A stretch of 64,000 nucleotides of DNA from Planctomycetota bacterium (GTDB lineage: Bacteria > Planctomycetota > UBA1135 > UBA2386). How positions within the stretch are numbered: the stretch's first letter is position 1; the number at the start of each line of letters is the position of its first letter. Positions 53,074-62,279 of this stretch are shown here, piece by piece. The translations under genes were made by a program, and so were the position numbers. Location of the stretch: contig JADJPQ010000007.1 of the NCBI GenBank assembly GCA_016713175.1, positions 372,001-436,000 on the forward strand. The letters run 5' to 3'. The notes beneath the pieces are model-generated. The model did not search any database, had not been told where the DNA came from, and saw nothing but the letters and a program-made list of their open reading frames with translations.

Positions 53074-53807
53074 ATGACGTCCCCGGCGCGCGAAGAACGG
53101 CAGGCTCGCATCCGGACCGAACGGCTCGCGCAGCTCGGCTCGCTGCTGGCCGGGTTCGCGCACGAAGTCCGCAACCCGCTGTCGACGATCGGCCTGAACC
53201 TGCAGCTCGTGCTGGAGGACTTCAAGGAGCCCGAGACGCCGCGCGACAAGCGCACGCAGAAGCGGCTGACGACGGTCGAGGCCGAGGTCAGGCGGCTGCA
53301 GAAGATCCTCGACGAGTTCCTGACCTTCGCCCGCGCGCCGGTGCCGCAACTGACGCCGGTCGACCTCAACCAGAAGCTGCAGGCGGTGGTGGACTTCCAC
53401 GCCCCCGAACTCGCCGAACACGGCGTGTCGTTGCGCTTCTATCCGGGCAACGGTCTCGGCCCGGTGCCGGTCGACTGGGACCATCTGCAGGCGGCGCTGG
53501 TCAACCTGATCCGCAACGCCCGCGATGCCACCCCGCGCGGCGGCGAGGTGCTGGTGTCGAGCCAGCGCGATGCCGATACGGCAGTGATCCGGGTCACCGA
53601 CACCGGCGCCGGCATCCCGCCCGAGGTGTTGCCGCGGATCCTCGAGCCGTATTTCTCGACCAAGAAGAGCGGCACCGGGCTCGGCCTGCCGACCGTCCGC
53701 CGGATCGTCGAGGAACATGGCGGGGCGCTGACGTTCTCGTCGGCGGTCGGCAAGGGCACCCAGTTCGCGATCCGGTTGCCGTTGCGGCACGACGCGGAGA
53801 CCACGGC

Positions 53808-53811
<4 letters not shown>
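53074..53811 (+). CDS. Histidine kinase without sensor domain
   Basis: 245 residues from ATG 53074. HisKA helix with LAGFAHEVRNPLSTIG (His30 is the phosphoacceptor), a coiled second helix, and a complete HATPase domain: N-box ALVNLIRNARDAT, DTGAGIPPE, EPYFSTKKSGTGLGL. No membrane segment or PAS domain, so it is a soluble kinase of the NtrB/AtoS core type taking signals from a partner. ATGA overlap with the regulator gene. Serves as an intact comparison for the degenerate pair at 26809-29325. Confidence 0.95.
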
Positions 53812-55159
<1,348 letters not shown>

Positions 55160-55160
<1 letters not shown>

Positions 55161-55177
55161 GTTCCGGGCGGGGAACC
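55160..55177 (+). terminator. Hairpin at the end of the regulator gene
   Basis: GGTTCC (55160-55165), loop GGGCGG, GGAACC (55172-55177). The first base is the last base of the regulator stop codon. No T-run. Possible terminator. Confidence 0.35.
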
Positions 55178-55295
55178 GGTCATCGCGACAACCCCGTTAC
55201 CTGGCCAAGTCGACTGGGCCTTCCCTTCCCCGGCTGCCGATGGATACCATCCGTGGCCCTCGGCTGGCGCTGCCTGGCAGCCACTGGTTGCAACC

Positions 55296-55718
55296 ATGAA
55301 ACTGATCTCGACCCTCGGTGTCCTGCTGCTCGCCGCGACTGCGGCAGCGCAGAACTATTCGTTCTCGAACTTCGGCAGGCCCTGCGGCGGCGACCTCGCC
55401 GGCCAGGTCGTCCGGACCCAACGCGGCGCGGCCCTGCAGTGGGACGTGACCAACGCCGATGCCGGCGCGGTCGCGATCCTGGTCGTCGGCCACCTGGCGG
55501 CCACACCGATCGCCCTGCCGGGCAGCGGCTGCCTGCTGCTGGTCGATCCGCGGACGACGCTGTTCCAGCAGGTCGACGGTCGCGGTCATGCGCAGTTCTT
55601 GATGGCGCTGCCGCCGGTGGTGCCGCTGCAGGTGCAGTTCCAGGCCGTCACGGTGGAGCTGTCGCGGATGGGCCGGGTCGCCGAGTCGACCAACGGCGTC
55701 GAGTTCCGCGCGCGCTGA
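55296..55718 (+). CDS. Small secreted single-module protein
   Basis: 140 residues from ATG 55296 with a signal peptide MKLISTLGVLLLAATAAAQ. The mature part (about 120 residues) is predicted beta-rich with two Cys. ATPIALPGSGCLLLVDPRTT and the ending STNGVEFRAR resemble, from memory, a C-terminal module that recurs in many large secreted planctomycete proteins; here it stands alone. No membrane anchor or sorting signal. Not linked to flanking genes by spacing. Function unknown. Confidence 0.72.
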   Translation: MKLISTLGVLLLAATAAAQNYSFSNFGRPCGGDLAGQVVRTQRGAALQWDVTNADAGAVAILVVGHLAATPIALPGSGCLLLVDPRTTLFQQVDGRGHAQFLMALPPVVPLQVQFQAVTVELSRMGRVAESTNGVEFRAR

Positions 55719-55808
55719 TCGCGACGCCGGCGCCGGCTCGGCGGCAACTTCGCCGAGTCGCGCGAGACCTCCAGCATCGGCGCTGCGGATGCCGTATCGT
55801 GTCGCGTG

Positions 55809-58751
55809 ATGCGCACGACGATCGCTTCCCTCCTCTGCTGTCTGCTGGGAACGGTTCCGCTGCCGAGCCAGGATGAGTCCGACTGGGCCGGCACCCTGCA
55901 GCTCGCCTGGAAGAAACTCCGCAAGGGGGAACTGACGTCCGCCGAATCCGGCTTCCAGGAATTGCTGGATGCCTGGGAGGAAGAACAGGGCGCCGATCGA
56001 CCCGAACGCGATCTGGTGGACCAGGCGCACACCGGCTTGCTCGAGATCGAACTGCGCCGCGGCAACTTCGACGAGGTCGTGAGCGGCATCGCGGCATTGC
56101 CCGAGGCCAGTCGTTCGCAGACGGCGTTCTCGCACCTGCGCGCGCGCGCCCTGCAAGCCGTCGGCCGTTACGACGACGCGGTCGCCGAGCTGCGAGCTTG
56201 CGTGGCACGGGATGGCAACGACTTCGAGGCCCGCTATCGCCTCGGCGACGCGCTGACCGAGGGCGGCCAGCGCGCGGCGGGCCGCACCGAATGGGAAGCC
56301 GCGGCCGCGCTGGAGCCGCCGCCTGACGGCCTGCAGCTGGCGTTCCTGGCCCGCTGCATCTGGCGGCTCGGCGGCCGCGCCAACATCGAGTCCAGCAGCC
56401 GGATGCTGGTCGAAGCGATGCGACTCGTGCCCGATCGCCATGAGCCGCGGACGACCTACGGGCTGCTGAAGTTCGAGGCCTACGGCGAGGCTGCCGGTCA
56501 TCCGAGCGGCGAGAAGGACCTGGCCAGGGTGCTCGATGCCCACGGCGACGTCGAGGAGGCCCTGCTGGCGATGTACCGGATCCGCAGTGCCAACATGCAG
56601 CTGGATCCCGGCAAGACCGACCGCTTCCTCGAGCGGGTCCTGCAGCTGAATCCGCAATCGGTGCCGGCGCTGATCGAGCGCGGCAAGACGGTGCTCGACG
56701 ACCGGCGCTACGGCGACGCCGCCGAGATCCTCGACCGGGCGTTGCGGATCAACGGCAACCACAGGATCGCGTTGGCGCACCGCGCCGCCGCCGCCTGGCT
56801 GCTGCACGACCAGAAAGCCTACCTGCAGTTCCGCACGCGGGCGCTCGCGGGCGATGGCAGCTGGCCCGAAGTCGATCGGATCCTCGGCGATCATCTGGTG
56901 GCGCTGTATCGCTTCGGCGATGCGCTGCCGTTCTACGAAGAAGCACGGCGGGTGCAGCCCGAACACCTGCCGACGCTGCACGGCATGGCCCGCGCGTTCA
57001 TCTACGTCGGCGAGGGCCACAAGGCCAAGGAACTGCTGCAGCGCGCCGCCGACCTGAGCAAGGGCCTGGTCGATCCGTGGCGCAACAACTCGCTGGCGGT
57101 GCAGCAGCTGCTGGACGACGAGTACACGCTGGTCAGCAACGACAAGTTCGCGCTGCAGCTGCACCGGGATGACACCGAAGTGCTGCGCGAGTACCTGATG
57201 CCGGTCCACTTGCAGGCGCTGGAAGAACTCGGCCACAAGTACGACTGGCGGCCCGAACGGCAGGTCAAGGTCGAGGTGTTCCACACCTGGGACGACTTCT
57301 CGGTCCGGACGATCGGCTTCCGCGGGTTCACCGCGCTCGGCGCGTGCTTCGGACCGTTCATCACGCTGGTGTCGCCGGTCGACGCCGACGTGCGCAAGCA
57401 GGACTTCATGTGGGAGGCCACCGTCTGGCACGAGTACACCCATGTGCTGACGCTTGGCCTGTCGCGCCACCGGGTGCCGCGCTGGCTGACCGAGGGCTTC
57501 TCGGTCTACGAAGAACGCGTCCGCGACCCGGCCTGGGAACGCGGCATGGACCGCGAGCTGTTCGATGCGTTCGCCAACCAGGACATCCCGCCGATCCGGC
57601 TCATGAACCGGCTGTTCCGCGGCCCGCGGATCCTGTTCGGCTACTACCAGGGCGGCCTGATCGTCGAGCTGCTGGCCCGCGACTTCGGCTTCGACAAGGC
57701 GATCGCGCTGCTCCGCGCCTTCGGCGAGGACCTCGACACCGATGCGGCGTTCGCCCAGGCGCTCGGCATGTCGTCGGCGGCGTTCGACCGGCTGCTGCTC
57801 GACTTCATCGAGAAGGAGAAGCTGCGCGGCATGCGGCTGGTGCCGCGGTTCGACGACGCGGCGCTGCAACGGCTCGAACTGAAGCTGGTCGCCGACGCGA
57901 CCAACACGCAGGCCCGGGTCGACCTGGCCTGGGCCTGCATCCAGCGCGGCAATCCGGTCGATGCCGGGCGTCACCTGGCCGAGGTGATGCGCAAGGATGC
58001 CGAACACGGCCCGGCGCTGCTGGCGCGCGCGGCGCTGCTGGCGGCGCGCAAGGCCACCGACGAGGCGATCGCGGCCTGGCAGCTCGGCTTCCAACGCGGC
58101 GCCGACGACTTCGACTCGCGGATCGCCTGCGGCCGAGCCCTGCTGGCGCGGGGCGAGGAGGCGGCGGCCGAGGACATGTTCCAGAAGGCCAAGGCGTGCT
58201 GGCCCAAGTGCACCGAGGTCGAGAACGCGCCGGAGATCCTGCTGGCGCGGCTGTACCGCGACCAGGGGCGCACCGATCAGGCGCAGATGGAGATGAAGGC
58301 ATACGTGCGACGGTCCGGTCGGGCGTTCACGCCGCGCTGGACGCTGGCGGAATTCGAGCGCGACAACGGCAACACCAAGGCCGAAGCGCAGTACCTGACC
58401 GAGTGCAACCGGATCGATCCGTTCCAGCGCGAGCTGCACGAGCGACTCGGTGAAGCGTTGCTTCGGCTCGGCCAGAAGGTCGAGGCCGCGCTCGAGTTCG
58501 AGGTCGCCGCCGCGGTACCGCCGGCGCTGGATCGGAAGTACCTGCGCGAGCCTGGCGCGGCACCGGCCGCCGACGCGCCGGCAGAGCGCGCCGAACGCGG
58601 GGCGCTGTGGTTGCGCGCTGCCGAACTGCGGCACGAACTCGGCGATCGCGAGCGCGCCAACGCGCTGCTCGGACGCGTGCAGAAGGACGCCGCCGGTACC
58701 GATGCCGCGACGACCGCCGCGCGATTGCAGCGGGAGTGGCAGGGACGCTGA
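55809..58751 (+). CDS. Secreted TPR protein with peptidase MA-type domain
   Basis: 980 residues from ATG 55809 (GTG 55806 one codon earlier). Signal peptide MRTTIASLLCCLLGTVPLPSQ. Residues about 30-430: TPR-like repeats, including RYDDAVAELRACVARDGND. Residues about 460-670: gluzincin-like peptidase domain with WHEYTHVLTLGL (HExxH) and, about 20 residues on, RWLTEGFSVYEE, where Glu is the likely third zinc ligand, as in peptidase MA families. Residues 680-980: further TPR repeats. Both catalytic elements are present, so activity is plausible. Followed by the DnaA-like operon. Substrate unknown. Confidence 0.85.
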   Translation: MRTTIASLLCCLLGTVPLPSQDESDWAGTLQLAWKKLRKGELTSAESGFQELLDAWEEEQGADRPERDLVDQAHTGLLEIELRRGNFDEVVSGIAALPEASRSQTAFSHLRARALQAVGRYDDAVAELRACVARDGNDFEARYRLGDALTEGGQRAAGRTEWEAAAALEPPPDGLQLAFLARCIWRLGGRANIESSSRMLVEAMRLVPDRHEPRTTYGLLKFEAYGEAAGHPSGEKDLARVLDAHGDVEEALLAMYRIRSANMQLDPGKTDRFLERVLQLNPQSVPALIERGKTVLDDRRYGDAAEILDRALRINGNHRIALAHRAAAAWLLHDQKAYLQFRTRALAGDGSWPEVDRILGDHLVALYRFGDALPFYEEARRVQPEHLPTLHGMARAFIYVGEGHKAKELLQRAADLSKGLVDPWRNNSLAVQQLLDDEYTLVSNDKFALQLHRDDTEVLREYLMPVHLQALEELGHKYDWRPERQVKVEVFHTWDDFSVRTIGFRGFTALGACFGPFITLVSPVDADVRKQDFMWEATVWHEYTHVLTLGLSRHRVPRWLTEGFSVYEERVRDPAWERGMDRELFDAFANQDIPPIRLMNRLFRGPRILFGYYQGGLIVELLARDFGFDKAIALLRAFGEDLDTDAAFAQALGMSSAAFDRLLLDFIEKEKLRGMRLVPRFDDAALQRLELKLVADATNTQARVDLAWACIQRGNPVDAGRHLAEVMRKDAEHGPALLARAALLAARKATDEAIAAWQLGFQRGADDFDSRIACGRALLARGEEAAAEDMFQKAKACWPKCTEVENAPEILLARLYRDQGRTDQAQMEMKAYVRRSGRAFTPRWTLAEFERDNGNTKAEAQYLTECNRIDPFQRELHERLGEALLRLGQKVEAALEFEVAAAVPPALDRKYLREPGAAPAADAPAERAERGALWLRAAELRHELGDRERANALLGRVQKDAAGTDAATTAARLQREWQGR

Positions 58752-58806
58752 CTCCCTGCTAGCGTGCGCGGTCCGCGGTCGTCGCCGACGGCCGCGCCGG
58801 TCAGGC

Positions 58807-60006
58807 ATGCTCGAACTGCTGAAGCAAAGCTGGGCGTCGGTGCAACAACAGCTGCGGCAACGCGCGGGCGAAGGTCCGTACGGTTCGTGGCTGCAAGAGC
58901 TCCGCCCGGTGCTGATGGAGCGTGGCATCGTCTACCTCGAGGCGCGCAGCCGCCTGGTGCTGGATCGCGTGCGCACGCTGTACCGGCCGCTGCTGCAGGA
59001 GGTGCTGACCGCCGAGTTCGGCGTGCCGATCGCGGTCGAACTGCAGACCGAGCCGGAAGCGGTGCCGATCGAGCAACTCGAGGTGTCGCCCCGCCACCCG
59101 ATCGTCGACGACGGCAACAAGACCGCGTGGCTGGTGCTGCAGAACCTGGTGGCCGGCCGCCCGCTGCCGGCCTCGCTGTTCTTCTTCCATGGGCCTGCCG
59201 GCGTCGGCAAGACGTTCCTGCTGCGGGCGTTCGCCGAGCAGGTGCGCCCGGCCCCGATGCGCTTCGATCTGCTGCAGCTGCTGAAGGCGTTCCAGGCCTG
59301 CCACCTGGAGAATCGCGTCGCCGGCCTGCACGACGAACTGGTGGTCGACCGGGCGCTGTGGATCGATGAACTGCACCGGATCGCCGGCAAGCCGAAGCTG
59401 CAGGCCTTCCTGCTGGCGGTGTTGCGCGTCCGTGAAACGCTGCGCGCGCCGACGCTGCTGGCGTCGCGCTGGCATCCGAAGGAGATCCGCGACCTGGAGC
59501 CGTCGCTGGCGACCACGCTGCTGGCGGGCTTCGTGACCCAGATCGACGCGCCCGGACCGCTCGGCCGCCTGCGCTACCTGCGGGCGCTGGAAGGCGCACC
59601 GTCGCGCAATGGCCGGGCGCACGTGATCGAGGCGCTGGCGCAGCAGGCGACCGGTACGTTCAGCGAGCTGCGCTCGGCGTGGGCCCGTTCGCGCGACGGC
59701 CAGTTGCCGCGCAAGTATCTCGAACTGATCGACCCGACGCGGACCTTCCAGCGGCTGCGCGATCGCGTCTGCGAACGGATGGGCATCACCACCGCCGAAC
59801 TGCTCGGCAAGGACCAGACCCGCAAGGTCAGCCTGGCGCGCAAGGTGCTCGCGTTCTTGTGCGTGCAGCAGGGCCTGAGCCGCGCCGAGGTCGGCCGGTT
59901 CCTCGCGCAGCGCAGTCGCGCCGCGGTCAGCTACCTGACCTGTTCGTTCGAGAAGCAGCTGGCGGAGTCGCCGGAACTGCGGACGTTGATCGAGGGCATG
60001 CTGTGA
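58807..60006 (+). CDS. Divergent DnaA-like AAA+ protein
   Basis: 399 residues from ATG 58807. Residues 1-85 fit DnaA domain I (WASVQQQLRQRAGEGPYGSWL, then YLEARSRLVLDRV). Residues 95-290: AAA+ module with Walker A GPAGVGKT (129-136) and Walker B WIDELHR (Asp187, Glu188). Residues 310-399 match DnaA domain IV in layout (LARKVLAFLCVQQGLSRAEVG). Two core DnaA features are changed: the box VII arginine-finger segment, normally ending SRF, reads SLATTLLAGF (233-242) with no Arg, and the DnaA-box signature GGRDHTTV reads AQRSRAAV (367-374). It could be the sole, derived initiator of this lineage, a second DnaA paralogue, or a Hda-like regulator (but Hda lacks domain IV). Start overlaps nothing; tmk follows with a 4-base overlap. 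Confidence 0.8.
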   Translation: MLELLKQSWASVQQQLRQRAGEGPYGSWLQELRPVLMERGIVYLEARSRLVLDRVRTLYRPLLQEVLTAEFGVPIAVELQTEPEAVPIEQLEVSPRHPIVDDGNKTAWLVLQNLVAGRPLPASLFFFHGPAGVGKTFLLRAFAEQVRPAPMRFDLLQLLKAFQACHLENRVAGLHDELVVDRALWIDELHRIAGKPKLQAFLLAVLRVRETLRAPTLLASRWHPKEIRDLEPSLATTLLAGFVTQIDAPGPLGRLRYLRALEGAPSRNGRAHVIEALAQQATGTFSELRSAWARSRDGQLPRKYLELIDPTRTFQRLRDRVCERMGITTAELLGKDQTRKVSLARKVLAFLCVQQGLSRAEVGRFLAQRSRAAVSYLTCSFEKQLAESPELRTLIEGML

Positions 60007-60632
60007 CCGTCGGTCGCTACTTCGTGCTCGATGGCCCCGATGGCTGCGGCAAGAGCACCCAGGCGGGCGATCTGGTGGCCTGGCTGCGCGCGCAGGGGGC
60101 CGACGTGCTGCATCTGCGCGAGCCCGGATCGACGCCGGTCGGTGAGGCCCTGCGGCACCTGCTGCTGTCGCCGACGACGGGCGAACTGTTGCCGTTGACC
60201 GAGGCGTTGTTGTTCACGGCCGCGCGCGCCGAGCTGATCGCGCGCGTGATCGCGCCGGCGCTGGCCCGCGGCACCGTGGTGATTGCCGAGCGCTGCTACA
60301 CCTCGACGTTGACCTACCAGTCACTGGCGCTGCCGGCCGCCACGGCCCTGCCGTTGCCGTTCGTGTTCGAACTGACCCATCAGGCCCACGGCGGCATCAT
60401 GCCCGCGGCGGTGTTCGTGCTCGATGTCGCCCCAGAGGTCGCGCAGCAGCGCCGTCGGGATCGCCCCGACGATCGCATCGAAGCGCGCGGCGCCGACTAC
60501 CACGCCCGGGTCCGGGCCGCGTTCGCCGGACTCGCCGCGCACGATCCGCGCGTGCTGGTGATCGACGCCAACCGCGCCCGCGACGACGTGCAGGACGAAC
60601 TGCGGGCACGGGTGCAGGAGCGGCTGCCGTGA
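60003..60632 (+). CDS. tmk: Thymidylate kinase
   Basis: 209 residues from GTG 60003, overlapping the DnaA-like stop (GTGA). Phosphorylates dTMP to dTDP. P-loop GPDGCGKST at 11-19; the usual DRY motif reads ERCYTSTLTYQ, keeping the Arg but with Glu for Asp; REPGSTPVGEALR is the conserved REPGGT region with Ser for Gly. LID region RRRDRPDDRIEARG is present. Coupled to holB. Position in tmk-holB order is widespread. Confidence 0.93.
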   Translation: MTVGRYFVLDGPDGCGKSTQAGDLVAWLRAQGADVLHLREPGSTPVGEALRHLLLSPTTGELLPLTEALLFTAARAELIARVIAPALARGTVVIAERCYTSTLTYQSLALPAATALPLPFVFELTHQAHGGIMPAAVFVLDVAPEVAQQRRRDRPDDRIEARGADYHARVRAAFAGLAAHDPRVLVIDANRARDDVQDELRARVQERLP

Positions 60633-61645
60633 GCGAGCCCGCACCGGCACGGTTGCCGATGCCGCTCGGCCAGGGCGTGACGTTCGCCCGGTTGCTGCAG
60701 CAGGCCCGCCGGTTGCAGATGCACCACGCGGTGCTGATCGAGGGCCAGCAGGGCACCGGCAAGTCGACGGTCGCCGACTGGTTGGCCGCGGCGCTGCTGT
60801 GCCGCTCGGAACTCGACCCCGACACGCCGTGTGGCATCTGCCGGGATTGCCGGCGCGTTGCCGCCGGTCAGCATCCGGACGTGCACGTGATCGCGCGCGC
60901 CGCCGACGAACAGCAGGTCGAAGAGTTCGGCGGCAGCGTGCACGTGATCCGGATCGACCAGGTTCGCGCCGTCCAGGTCGCGCTCGGTCGCGCCGCGGTC
61001 GAAGGCCGCGCCCGCGTGGTCGTGATCCGCGACGCGCACACGATGGAGGAAGAGACCCAGAACGCGCTGTTGAAGACGCTCGAGGAGCCCGGGCCCGACA
61101 CGTTCCTGGTCGTCGAGACGGCCAAGCCCGAACAGATGCTGCCGACGATCCGGTCGCGGGCGCAACGCCTGGGCGTGCGACCGCTCGACGACGCGACGCT
61201 GCGTGCGGAATTGCGCCGTCGTCTGCCGACCGCGGGAAACCTGCATGAACGCGCCATCGCCTTGGCCGGTGGCAGCCTCGGCCGGGCGCTGCAGGCGTGC
61301 ACCGAACAGGCGGTACGGCTACACGATCTGGTTTCGGCGATGCTGGCCGGGAACAACCCCTTGCGGGCCGTGGCCACCGCCCGGGCGGCCCTGGAGGGGG
61401 CGACCGGCCGCACCCAGGCCGTGGCGCAAGCCCGTCTGTTCCTGGCCCTGCTGGCCGCCGAGCTGCGGCTCCGACTGCAACGGCACCTTGCGGCCGCCGG
61501 CGACTGCGCCTACGTTGCCGGCCATCCTGAGCCATGGTCGACGCTGCTCGAACACACGCTGGCTGCACATCAGGACCTCGACCTGCGGATTCCGCCGGAT
61601 CAGGTGCTGACCGCATGCCTGCTGCAGTACGACGCAGCGCCGTGA
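60629..61645 (+). CDS. holB: DNA polymerase III delta-prime subunit
   Basis: 338 residues from GTG 60629, overlapping tmk by 4 bases. Clamp-loader AAA+ subunit: P-loop-like GQQGTGKST, a Cys cluster ending CGICRDC for zinc, RVVVIRDAHTMEEETQNALLKTLEEP (the sensor helix typical of delta-prime and gamma/tau), and TIRSRAQRL replacing the SRC motif (Cys is Ala). Unlike E. coli delta-prime, the P-loop looks intact, as in many other bacteria. Last gene of the DnaA-like/tmk/holB operon, ended by the hairpin at 61663-61697. Confidence 0.92.
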   Translation: MSEPAPARLPMPLGQGVTFARLLQQARRLQMHHAVLIEGQQGTGKSTVADWLAAALLCRSELDPDTPCGICRDCRRVAAGQHPDVHVIARAADEQQVEEFGGSVHVIRIDQVRAVQVALGRAAVEGRARVVVIRDAHTMEEETQNALLKTLEEPGPDTFLVVETAKPEQMLPTIRSRAQRLGVRPLDDATLRAELRRRLPTAGNLHERAIALAGGSLGRALQACTEQAVRLHDLVSAMLAGNNPLRAVATARAALEGATGRTQAVAQARLFLALLAAELRLRLQRHLAAAGDCAYVAGHPEPWSTLLEHTLAAHQDLDLRIPPDQVLTACLLQYDAAP

Positions 61646-61662
61646 CGGCTCGGACTTCAGGG

Positions 61663-61697
61663 GAGTGCGAACGCCGCCGGTCAGCGGTGCCGCACTC
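61663..61697 (+). terminator. Nested stem-loop after holB
   Basis: Outer perfect 7-bp stem GAGTGCG (61663-61669) with CGCACTC (61691-61697). Inner stem CCGC (61674-61677) with GCGG (61684-61687), extended by C72-G89 and a G-T pair. It begins 17 bases after the holB stop. Probable terminator despite the lack of a T-run. Confidence 0.5.
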
Positions 61698-61723
61698 AAG
61701 GGCGGTTTCACGACGGTCGATAA

Positions 61724-61749
61724 CGCCAGCGGTCAGAGGACCGGTGGCG
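61724..61749 (+). promoter_or_regulatory. Leader hairpin before the PVC-restricted gene
   Basis: CGCCAGCGGTC (61724-61734), loop AGAG, GACCGGTGGCG (61739-61749): 11-bp stem with a single G-G mismatch. It ends 25 bases before ATG 61775. With the preceding hairpin it makes this 129-base gap strongly structured. Could be a second terminator arm or a 5' leader element. Confidence 0.45.
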
Positions 61750-61774
61750 CTAGCCCCGCCAGGAATCCGCAGAC

Positions 61775-62197
61775 ATGGCCCAAGCTCCTGAACAGGATCT
61801 GCTCGAAGACAAGATCCAGACCGTGCGTCGCAAGGACCGTCGGTTCTCGCGGCATGCGTACTACTTCGTGCTCGATGCGCTCGACTACACGATGCAGCAT
61901 CTGGGCAAGGACCAATTGACCGGCGAAGACCGGCACGTCGGTGGCCGCGAGCTGCTGCGCGGCATCCGCGAGTTCGCCGCCGATCAGTTCGGCCCGATGG
62001 CCAGCCTGGTGTTCGATCGCTGGGGCGTGCGCCAGACCGCCGATTTCGGCGAGATCGTGTTCAACCTGATCGATGCCGAGCTGCTGAGCCGCCGGCCGAC
62101 CGACTCGCGCCTGGACTTCGCCGCCGGCTTCGATTTCGAACAGACGTTCGCGCAGAAGCACCGCGAAGCGTTGGAACGGATCGCCGCTCGCGTCTGA
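61775..62197 (+). CDS. Conserved hypothetical protein of Verrucomicrobia/Planctomycetes
   Basis: 140 residues from ATG 61775. RFSRHAYYFVLDALDYT, the RHVGGRELLRGIREFA block, FGPMASLVFDRWGV and DFGEIVFNLIDAELLS match, from memory, the family TIGR04138, described as restricted to Verrucomicrobia and Planctomycetes. All-helical, cytoplasmic, no signal. Function unknown. It is one of the better taxonomic clues in the window. Flanked by hairpins on both sides. Confidence 0.88.
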   Translation: MAQAPEQDLLEDKIQTVRRKDRRFSRHAYYFVLDALDYTMQHLGKDQLTGEDRHVGGRELLRGIREFAADQFGPMASLVFDRWGVRQTADFGEIVFNLIDAELLSRRPTDSRLDFAAGFDFEQTFAQKHREALERIAARV

Positions 62198-62209
62198 ACC
62201 GGCGCAGTC

Positions 62210-62229
62210 GTGGCCGCCGACGCGGCCGC
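62210..62229 (+). terminator. Hairpin after the PVC-restricted gene
   Basis: GTGGCCGC (62210-62217), tetraloop CGAC, GCGGCCGC (62222-62229): 8-bp stem with one G-T pair, 13 bases after the stop. No T-run. Likely terminator. Confidence 0.45.
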
Positions 62230-62279
62230 CGCCTACGCTGCCGGCTCCTCGCACCGTCCCGCGAGTTGGAGCCAATGCC

